Shown here one piece after another: positions 56,388 through 64,000 of a stretch of DNA of 64,000 bases. The notes below the pieces were generated by a model that saw only the letters and a program-made list of their open reading frames with translations, did not search any database and was not told where the DNA came from. Every line of letters begins with the position of its first letter. The stretch's first letter is position 1. The stretch comes from Calocera cornea HHB12733 (taxonomy: Eukaryota; Basidiomycota; Dacrymycetes; Dacrymycetales; Dacrymycetaceae). The translations under genes and the position numbers were made by a program. The stretch spans positions 1-64,000 of the forward strand of contig KV423971.1 in assembly GCA_001632435.1 (NCBI GenBank). The letters are read 5' to 3'.

Positions 56388-57402
56388 TTACATTTCTTCA
56401 TCGTCGTCCATCAGACTGATAGGTGGAAAGTCACCGACCGTCACCCTCTCAGGACGCACAAAAGCACCGTGATTCGCAGGACACGTGAAGTATCGATGCC
56501 CTTGCACACTGCAAAGATCAGAGTGTGAGTGATATACAGGAGAATCGGAGAAGCATGCGTACGATCCGTCATTCTTGCCGAACGGCTCATCATACTCGAC
56601 CCCTACCCACAACCCGACCCCCTTACCGAACTGTGTCGAGCCTACAAAGCGCACTGTACCGCGTTTCTGCAGCCCCTCTTCCTCACTCTCCACCTGACAG
56701 CGCGCACCGACGACGATGTCGGGATAGGAGGGTGCGGGTGCGGGTGCGGGCGTCTCCTGAGCCGGGTCGGCAAATCGCCCGAACCGGTTGGCTTGTTTGA
56801 ACTTGAGCAGAGATTCTGAACCTAAGGAGTTAGCCACCAAGTACAGTACAATGGGGAATGAGAAACACGCGAGAAAACGCGCATACACACACCTTGTCGC
56901 TTCGCATACTCCTCATCTGACAGCTCGAACTTCTGGACCTATCCGGACCATCAGCAACCTTCCCGCCCCATCCCCGTAGAGCACACCCACCTGCGACACA
57001 TCGCTATACATGCCCGCCGGCCCCGCCGGGTTCAAGTCTACGACCTGTCCATCAGTTCGCTCGCACTCTGTCCCTGCTCCGGCTTCGCGAACAGCCGAGA
57101 CCAGAACGCACCTGGAGCGTCATCCAGTCTGCGGGGGAGTAGAATCCCAGCGGGCGGGCGTCATCGTCCAGCTCGCAAATCTGCTGGCCATCTTCTGTCC
57201 GGCAGAGTACGAGTTTCTGGGAGGTGATGGGGATGCCGGTGATGTGCTCGAGCCTCGCCTGCCGGGGTGGTCAGCTCCGCGTTGTCCGTAGCGAGAGTGC
57301 TTAGGGGCTCACCTTGAGCTGGGCGACGGTTGTGTGCTGGTCGAACTTGCGCTCTGAGTGCGTGTCGGTCGAGGAGACGAATACGGACACACTGCCGGAC
57401 AT
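56388..57402 (-). CDS. ALF1: Tubulin-folding cofactor B (Alf1/TBCB), ubiquitin-like plus CAP-Gly domains
   Basis: Cytosolic chaperone that handles alpha-tubulin on the folding pathway. The start at 57402 gives [20 protein letters not shown], the first strands of a ubiquitin-like domain, which continues [20 protein letters not shown] and DWMTLQ. After an intron come [32 protein letters not shown] and [20 protein letters not shown]. The CAP-Gly domain follows: [50 protein letters not shown] and, after the last intron, [20 protein letters not shown]. The C-terminal acidic DDDEEM mimics the tubulin tail as in other TBCB proteins. Complete, with four or so short introns. Confidence 0.9.
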
Positions 57403-57656
57403 TTTGCGATATGCAGTGGATTATTGTTGGATGTGGTCCGGTCCGTGCTGTTTCTCCCTCCCTCAGTTCTCGGAACGCGGATTGGTTCCGATTTGGAGCC
57501 ACGGCCCGTGACGCAACGAGGCAACGATCACGTTGCCATCACCACTCCTTCCAAACTGGGTAGTTGTTGTCATTAACCTAACAAGTGCGACAACTGGTAT
57601 CAAGTAGCAGTGAGGTAATCCGGGTATCAAATAACATGTCCTCGAATCCGGCCCAG

Positions 57657-60076
57657 CTACGACCCGATGCCCATCTCGAGCAGCTTGTCGATACTCCTCC
57701 CGAGATCACCATTATTCGCCTCCAATACCATATCCGCCACCTCTCCGTCCAACCCCGGGAATATTTGCAACAGTGTATCCCTCCCTGCCTGTTGTGCTGC
57801 GTCGTGTGCCCTGTCAATCTCGGCGCTGATTGCTGCAAAGTCGAATGCATCATCCGCTTCAGGATCCGGCGTCGACTGTCGAGGAGTGTTGGCCGGCGAC
57901 GTGCCGAAAGGAGATGCGCTGAACGGCTGGAGAGTGCCACCTCCTCGCGAAGGAGTACCCATGGGTGTGGATGCCGCAGATCCTGGTCGCGAGGGTGATT
58001 GTCGGATGCGAGGCTTGTACGGCGTCGGGGGAGGCGGACCTACGTCCTGATCCTTCGGCGGAGGTGTCGGCGTGGCAGGTTGTACCCAGCTTGACGCCGC
58101 GTCGATCGCCCGACCCACCACACCAGGCGGCTCCTCCAATGCCTCTGTGAATATGCGGCCGATTGCGTTCAGCGGTTTGCTGATGGTCTGTTGCGCGAGA
58201 TCGCCGGTGCGTTGGAAGAAGCGTTTGGTGTCTTCCGCGAATGTGTTCGGCAGGATGAGCTGTCGAGCTGATTCTTCGCCGGCCGTGGGCGATGTAACTT
58301 GCTCCGTCGTCATCTCGGGTACAGGAGGTCTCGCTCTCCGGGGTGTCGTGGGACCTGGTGATGATGACGGTGATAGTCTCGCAACAGCTTCCTCGACATT
58401 CCTGAACAGATTCGTCAGTCCGTGTACACCTTGCGCACTGATGATGCCGGCGCACCTTTCAAAGTCTTCTTGCGAAATGTTCGATAGTGATGTATGATCC
58501 ATGGTCTCAATGAACGATACAGCGCCCATTAAGCTGGACAAGTAATAGCCCGCTTCACTTTGCAGCTTAGCGGCCGACCGGAACCGGCTAATATACCTAC
58601 AACACCGTCAGTGACAGTGCCACGATAAGTCTCCTTTATACGCACTCTACATTGGAGAGCAAGTGGTCCGGGTTCGCTTGTAGCACTACATAGATCAAGA
58701 TAGGTATAAATGCATCAGCGCCTTCTTCCCGGTTCAGATGTCGTATCAGGCCTAAGACAAAGGGTCAGCACTCGGCGTAATGAGCAGTCACACATGTGCA
58801 TACCAAAAATGACTTTGCAGCAGTTCAATATGCAGATCAATTTGTCGCGAGGAGCCTTGTAATGGTTGATCTTCAGGAGTTCTACGGGCGAATGAGATAG
58901 CGGCTCTGGTGCTGGTATTAACGGGCGCACCTTGTTCCGCAAACATGATAAAGCCTTTGCTTCCCTCTCCCGTAGGTATATCCAAATGATCCTCTGTCAC
59001 CCATTCGAACAGCTTGATGCGTTGTGACAATACATGGTCCCGTTCTAAGTCGTCAGTCGTGATAGGGTATATCGTGCGATCGATCGCAGGCGTAAATGTC
59101 CTGGTAGGAGTTCAGGAGACGATTCGGAGGACGACAAGGAATCACGCACAAGTGGTATAGTCGGTTCATCACAAGTTTCTCCATGGCCTCAGTCGCATTG
59201 TCGAAGTCGTCCGGTGGAAGATTCTTCCATACGTCGCATTCGCGCATTCGCTCGGCGATGAACTGCCAAGGTGTCAGCGTGAATGCTATGCCCGCTGCGA
59301 GTTGGGACTTACTGCAAGAAAGTCGTGAATGAGCTTGACCTGATCCGTAACGGTGAAGGTCCTCTTTTGGAAGTTATGCAGGAAACTGTCCGTCGCATCA
59401 GCGCCAAGCGCACATCAGATAACCGCGGGAGCACACACCTCCTAAAGTACTTGACGACTGGCTCGGCGCTCTTCGACTTCATCTGGTCCAAGAACTTCTG
59501 GAAGTCGAAAGGCGGTGGGATCCTGGGCCCTGCAGTTTCTTGATTGTTGCCATTGAATTGGGACGATGACGATGCTTCTGGCGGGTCAAAGTCATGCTGA
59601 GATGCTCGGCGTAAAGGCTGAGCAAGCGAGGCCAGTGTGGTCGGCGATGGAACGCCAGGAGGCGATGACGCAGTGGTAGGAAAATCGGGAACAACAACAG
59701 GCAATGGTGTATCGACCTCCGATCGACTGGGTATCGGGTCTTCAGAGTTGTCCGGCTCTAATGTGGATGCGATTCCTGATCGTGTTCCCGACGCGTCCGC
59801 CTGGGCCGGTAGATGGCCCTCCTCCTGCTCCCATTCATGAGTCGCCTTCTCCGCCAGCGGGTCAAATTCGTTCAGTAGGCTTTGGTCGACGGGGTGTGTT
59901 GGTACAGGAGATGCTATCTCAGCAGCTTCATCGTCCGGCACAGGGGGTGCATCGACGGCGTGGACAGGTGCCGGACCTGATGGCGGAGCATTAGTCCCGG
60001 TCCATGGATTCTCCCCTTCCGTGTCAGGCACGTCGACGGTATGGGTCTTTAATGATTCGCCCTCTTGTGTCGACAT
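57657..60076 (-). CDS. VPS9: Vps9-domain Rab5-type GEF with C-terminal CUE domain
   Basis: Activates Rab5/Vps21-type GTPases on early endosomes. It starts at 60076 with a long acidic, Pro/Ser-rich leader (MSTQEGESLKTHTVDVPDTE). PFDFQKFLDQMKSKSAEPVV starts the helical bundle. Small exons carry LIHDFLA, FIAERMRECDVWKNLPPDDF, LFEWVTEDHLDIP and PRDKLICILNCCKVIFG, then the VPS9 core (GADAFIPILIYVVLQANPDH, LLSNVEYISRF, GYYLSSLMGAVSFIE). A Pro/Ser-rich region follows. The final segment LLQIFPGLDGEVADMVLEAN and DLGRSIDKLLEMG is a CUE ubiquitin-binding domain with the expected hydrophobic-FP motif. The stop is at 57657-57659. Domain order equals Vps9. Eight or so introns were inferred. Confidence 0.88.
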
Positions 60077-60572
60077 TATGGTATATTGATGTAAGAGGGG
60101 AGAGAGGGGCGACGGGCCTCAGAGCGCGGCACGTCGTGTGGTGCCGCGCCCGCAGTATGAGTACGTCAGGGATGGTTCCGCTTGGCATTCTTCGGAACCT
60201 TTCAGGACGTTGCCCGTGTTTCCGACAGCCTCCGTTTCGCAATCACCGTACTTCCGAATCAAACTTGCTGCTATTATCAAACAGGACCCCGTGTTGGCCA
60301 TGGTGGTCGCCTCGGAGCATGCAAAAGGGAACTGCTTCGGCTTCGGGGATGGGCTGACGACCCAAACTGGAAGTACATATATTTCTGATTTGGCCACAAC
60401 TCCTATCGGAAGAGGCAGGCGGGCTATCATAACCACGAACCAGGATTTCGATTTTGATTTAGTACATTCACAACATTTAGCTATCACCGTTGCATACAGG
60501 ACTCAGTGAAGGCTTTTCTTAGAGCAGAATCGGTAACTACAGAGAAGGAGCAAGCGAGAATGCAGTCGAGCC
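60077..60572. other. Intergenic region, no gene seen
   Basis: About 500 bp holding the VPS9 promoter and the 3' side of the next reductase fragment. The open frames present lack any recognisable motif. Confidence 0.4.
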
Positions 60573-61191
60573 TTAAGCAGATGCAAATTGAGCTTCAGCC
60601 TTGAAGATGGCGTCAGCACTGTCCACCACAGTCTTCTTGAACGGTGTCCACTTGATGCCAAAGTCGGCCTCCGTTTTGGAAGCGTCAGTCTTGTAGTACT
60701 CCGGGGCAGGCTTGCCATCCGACGGAGTCATGCGCGCAGCCTGCTCCGGGAACGCTTCCTGGACGATGACATCGGCCTCGTCGAAAGAGTAGCGTCCTCC
60801 AACTGCAAGATAGTGTTGGTTATTTGCTTTCTCGTTGGTGGGGGAAGCCACTCGGAGGTAGGCACTCAGGCTGGAAGAGCGTGAGACGACTCGGATGTCC
60901 AGCTTCGGGCCTCTACAGTACTTAGTGTACGTACAGGTCACGGACATCGATGAATGCTAGGAAGGTGGTGAAGGGAACCTCCTTAGCCTTTCCGTCGAAG
61001 AACTTCCAGAGCTCATCCACCGATTCGTTAAGCTGGTCCAGGGAATGGAAAGCCTGCATGGGAGGACCGTACACCATGGGCGGGCAGAACGTGGTCAGGA
61101 CGAACCCGGGCTTCTCCAGCGGATGCGAGAAGCGCTGGTTGTTGTCCTTATCGTTGGTGAGGGCCGCGACGTGGAGATAGGCACGCCGCAC
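60573..61191 (-). pseudogene. C-terminal reductase fragment with an internal rearrangement
   Basis: The minus-strand sequence starts with AYLHVAALTNDKDNNQRF, a segment that belongs after VDVRDL near the C-terminus. It is followed directly by EKPGFVLTTFCPPMVYGPPM, which belongs in the middle of the protein. HSLDQLNESVDELWKFFDGK, FIDVRDL, an intron, a second AYLRVASPTNEKANNQHYLA and an intact tail ending FASA at 60573 then follow. The nucleotide-binding half and the catalytic YxxxK are missing, and a segment is present twice, as if by unequal tandem exchange. Confidence 0.8.
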
Positions 61192-61649
61192 CAGAAGACG
61201 GGGAGATACTGTAAGGCTCGGTGTATGGACATATTTTACTCATATACTGTATCCACGGACATCCATGGATCCGGGGAAGTGGTGTGCTGCTAGAAAGGTA
61301 GTAGAGGTTAGTATCGATAGCAATATATTTTCTTTTTTCCTTTTGAATCGAAGCAATCTACACTTCGAATCGTCGATATGGTCAGGTTCGGCGCACGCTG
61401 GCCCGCACGGTCTTCGATTCGGACCTTCGGTATGCCGATCGGGCACAGCCCGTAGTATAGAAACCCTCCCATACGCCTTCGGGCCCCCGAATACGATCTC
61501 TTTCTCTCTCTACTGCGTCTACTTCGATTCCATTGCACTCAGCCATTTGAGGCTTCGATACACTCGATACAAAGTGGATTACTATCTACTTCAGCAACTA
61601 TCAATATCACTATCCTTCAGTGCCCCCTCCAGCGCCTCGCAGCCTACAG

Positions 61650-62500
61650 CCCGATATTTGGGTATAGGTACATTGGAGCCCAACATGAGGGTTTTCTGGT
61701 TGGGGTTACTACAGCGCGCAAATGAAAATTCGTTGGGGCATCCAGCGACCGGAGACCCATCAGCAACCGTGACGCTCCGCAGCGGCAGACCCTTTCAGAG
61801 CCAGATACCAACATATCAACCACGTCGGATAGCGCATCGCCAGGCATCGCATCTGCATCCGCCTCCCCTGGTTTCAGAAAACTCGCTGAACCCGTCGATA
61901 TCGACGCTAACCAGTCCTCCGAGCTCGACGACCTCTGACCGCATCCTGGACCAACCCATACCCTCCGATGTCGACGCTTCGTTTCGACCAATATCACCCA
62001 ACATGCCAGAATCGATGATGCCATTGAGGTCGAGTTGAAATGCCCCAGTCTTGGAGTCGGCCCGACCAGAACACATTGTTTGATTCTTAGAGGATGTGCA
62101 GCAGCTATGCAAGGGGCATGAGGTGTCGCCAGAGAAGTGGGTCGACTACAGTTTGAAGTATGTGGATCTCAATGTGGCACAAGTCTGGGAATCGCTACCT
62201 GAATTGAAGGCTGTGCCAACCGATTTCGCGGGGTTTCGAAAGGCAGTTCTCAAGCTGTATCCGGGGTTGACCAACGATACCAGACGGTATACAAAGACCG
62301 ACCTCGAAAGGATAGTCAGTAAGAGCGCAGCAATTCCCATGGAGAGCCGGGCCCAATTCGGCGAGTACTATCAACAGTTCCTGATGATATCAACATGGCT
62401 GGAAGAGAAGGGCAAGATATCATTAGGAACTGTCAATAGTACTCACCGAATTGGGCCCGGCTCTCCATGGGAATTGCTGCGCTCTTACTGACTATCCTTT
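61650..62500 (+). mobile_element. Decayed LTR-retrotransposon gag fragment (probably Ty3/Gypsy type)
   Basis: The plus strand translates into a Ser/Pro-rich leader, then an interrupted segment with in-frame stops near 62035-62085, and then a well-preserved gag-like part (EKWVDYSLKYVDLNVAQVWE, FAGFRKAVLKLYPGL, RRYTKTDLERIVSKSAAIPM, EYYQQFLMISTWLEEKGKIS). This resembles the gag of Agaricomycete Gypsy elements as I remember them. No protease, reverse transcriptase or integrase follows; instead the sequence folds back on itself (see 62258-62549). The AT-rich 61300-61640 stretch could be an LTR remnant, but no second LTR was found. Confidence 0.6.
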
Positions 62501-62549
62501 CGAGGTCGGTCTTTGTATACCGTCTGGTATCGTCGGTCGACCCCGGATA
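62258..62549. repeat. Foldback of gag sequence: 134-bp arms with a 24-nt loop
   Basis: Left arm 62258-62391 and right arm 62416-62549 are reverse complements of equal length, with no gaps and 6 mismatches by eye (128 of 134 identical). The mismatches are all transitions. The loop is 62392-62415. The left arm is the sense strand of the gag fragment. A transcript through both arms would form a long double-stranded RNA hairpin. Confidence 0.9.
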
Positions 62550-62896
62550 GTGGGCAAACAGTACCAGCTATTCCTTGGCGCTGAAGATGCGTCAGAGCTG
62601 ACCCACCAATTCGCGGAGCGTGTCCATGGACTCAATGGACTGGTTGGGAGCGCCGCGGACCCTGGGCGAAAGACAATCTCTGATGGTAATTCTGGTTACT
62701 GTGCTGGAATCGAGGGTGGTCTCTTCAGACTATGAGGCAAGTATGAACTGCAGGCTACCTGCCTCCCTATATACGCCTTCAGCTACCAACTGGACACGAT
62801 ATCCCGCCCCTATAGAGTGGTATTTTGGCAATCCTATTTGTCCAAGACCGGGAGTCTATGTGTAGAAAGCTTCTACAGGAACAGATCGTAAAAAGG
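62550..62896. other. Intergenic region right of the foldback
   Basis: No supported gene. It contains the 3' side of the reductase gene that follows on the minus strand. Confidence 0.4.
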
Positions 62897-64000
62897 CTAC
62901 ACCTTCACTGCCTTCTCTTCCCTTTCTCTGTCGTACAAGAAGCTCATCGTGTCAAAGATGCTCGTCCTGAGCGGTATCCACTTAATGTCAAAGTCACGTT
63001 CGGTCTTGATCACGTCGAAGTCGAAGTGATCCGGTGCCCTGGTCCTCACTGCGGGTGGGAGGCGAGCGGCTTGTCCAGGGAATTCTGCTTTCACGATGTC
63101 CACGAGCTGCTCCATGTACCAATGGTTCGATATGGCGAGATAGCGCTGATTCTTAGCCTTCTCATTAGTCAGAGCACTGACTTGAAGATAAGCTCTGTGA
63201 ACTTCTCTCAGTCTTCATCACGCCAGTAATGATGTGAGGAACGTACAGATCGCGAACATCAACGAAGATAGGCATCTTTGTCTCGGGAATTTCCTTGAGC
63301 TGACCACTGAGTACTTCCCAGAGGATTCCAGTTCCGGTGTTTAGACTGCTCGTGGTCACTTCAGCCTGGTGAGGTGGCCCGAACATGATAGGAGGGCAAA
63401 ACGTCGTGAGAGCAAAAGACGGCTTCTCTTGTGCCACGAAGTCCCAAGCCGCGCGCTCAGCAACAGTCTATTGAGAGGCGTGAATAAGCAGTTTCCTTCA
63501 TAAGGCTCCTACATGACATGCCTTGGAAGCTGCCATGGCGAAGTAAGGGTTAGGGGTGGACACGGCTTGCTCCCAAGTGGCCGGATCCCAGTCTTCCGCT
63601 GTGAAAGTCTTCCCCGGCCAAAGTCCGCTGTCCTTCAGGGGGTCCCATACAGCAACGAAGCTGCTGGTGGTCACGACTCGTTTGATGCGCGGGTGCTTGG
63701 CAGCGGCCTTCAGCGTTGCGAGAGTCATCTCCTTAGCAGGCTTGAGCACCGACTCAACAGGATCCGTGAACTCGAAGGAGAATGGGCTGGCTACATGGAT
63801 CACGTAGTCGACATCGACCGCGGCGGCGGTCATAGCAGCCTCGTCCGTGAGATCGGCGACCACAACCCATTCGATGGAGCTCGACTGAGCAGGGTACTGC
63901 TTGTCGAATGCATCTGCCTTTGATTGAGAGCGCTGTACCATCTTTGTCAGAGACTTCTTTACGATGCTGGTTTTGGGACAGACCACTGTCGCCTTGACCC
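62897..64000 (-). CDS. Extended short-chain reductase, 5' end beyond the window, with altered catalytic motif
   Basis: Same family as the 32768 gene. The right edge of the window shows only the tail of exon 1 (VKATV). The next exon reads RSQSKADAFDKQYPAQSSSI, EWVVVADLTDEAAMTAAAVD, VDYVIHVASPFSFEFTDPVE, RIKRVVTTSSFVAVWDPLKD and WPGKTFTAEDWDPATWEQAV, then PYFAMAASK. An intron with a GC donor (GCATGT) leads to TVAERAAWDFVAQEKPSFAL, TTFCPPIMFGPPHQ and FVDVRDL. The last exon (AYLQVSALTNEKAKNQRYLA) ends REEKAVKV with a stop at 62897-62899. The frame is open throughout. The YxxxK position, normally Tyr four residues before Lys, is Met here, so reductase activity is doubtful unless the nearby Tyr substitutes. 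It is either a functional variant or an early pseudogene. Confidence 0.75.

Noticed and set aside
60119..60487. A 122-codon minus-strand frame
   Set aside because: No domain, and it lies in the VPS9 promoter with an equally long frame on the opposite strand.
61300..61640. A complete LTR of the gag-bearing element
   Set aside because: The segment is AT-rich and suggestive, but I found neither a second copy nor a clear TG...CA boundary or primer-binding site.
1..64000. CRISPR arrays, bacterial operons and tRNA genes
   Set aside because: No regularly spaced identical repeats were seen. The intron-rich gene structure is eukaryotic, and no tRNA-like T-loop with matching arms was found by eye.

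Overview
The window looks like the nuclear genome of a filamentous basidiomycete, most likely an Agaricomycete. Nearly every gene carries GT-AG introns of about 45-60 bp. Gene content (Dnm1, Atp4, Pet117, Mak16, Sur2, Snt2, a Doa4-type deubiquitinase, a Vps9-type Rab GEF) is fungal, and the left end carries a KDZ-class DNA transposon of a type abundant in mushroom-forming fungi. There are no bacterial-style operons. Several neighbours are head-to-head pairs with short shared promoters. No tRNA, rRNA or CRISPR array was recognised.

Region 1 (1 to about 8.6 kb) is a large transposon, probably cut by the left edge of the window. It encodes an apparently intact KDZ transposase (nine exons, 999 aa when spliced), a cysteine-rich protein with a GRF-like start and a SUMO-interaction-like tail, and a small coiled-coil protein. 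The whole stretch, coding and non-coding alike, is packed with the tetramer ACGT: about 120 copies by eye in 8.5 kb, against about 7 in the next 1.8 kb. I regard this as the best candidate for an undescribed system, namely a mobile element that marks its own DNA with a dispersed motif.

Region 2 (9-28 kb) holds a secreted class 3 lipase, a She3-like mRNA-transport adaptor, an F-box-like protein, a secretory-pathway single-pass membrane protein, a queuosine-salvage glycosylase, a tandemly duplicated ML-domain lipid-binding gene, an Atos-like protein and a vezatin/Inp2-type peroxisome protein. The stretch 21.8-27.7 kb is very GC-rich and throws up long spurious reading frames in several frames.

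Region 3 (28-34 kb and again 39.8-43 kb and 60.5-64 kb) holds two more ML-domain genes, two small non-autonomous DNA transposons, and at least six copies or fragments of one extended short-chain reductase family (dihydroflavonol-4-reductase/Gre2 type) in every state from intact to fragment.

Region 4 (34-60 kb) is a conserved housekeeping block: mitochondrial fission (Dnm1), ATP synthase (Atp4), cytochrome oxidase assembly (Pet117), ribosome biogenesis (Mak16), a mitochondrial coiled-coil inner-membrane protein, sphingolipid hydroxylation (Sur2), deubiquitination, chromatin reading (Snt2), tubulin folding (TBCB) and endosomal Rab activation (Vps9). Region 5 (61.2-62.6 kb) carries a decayed LTR-retrotransposon gag piece that contains a 134-bp near-perfect foldback, a candidate natural hairpin RNA source. 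Exon boundaries were worked out by eye from reading-frame continuity, GT/AG sites and remembered family patterns. No database search was run.
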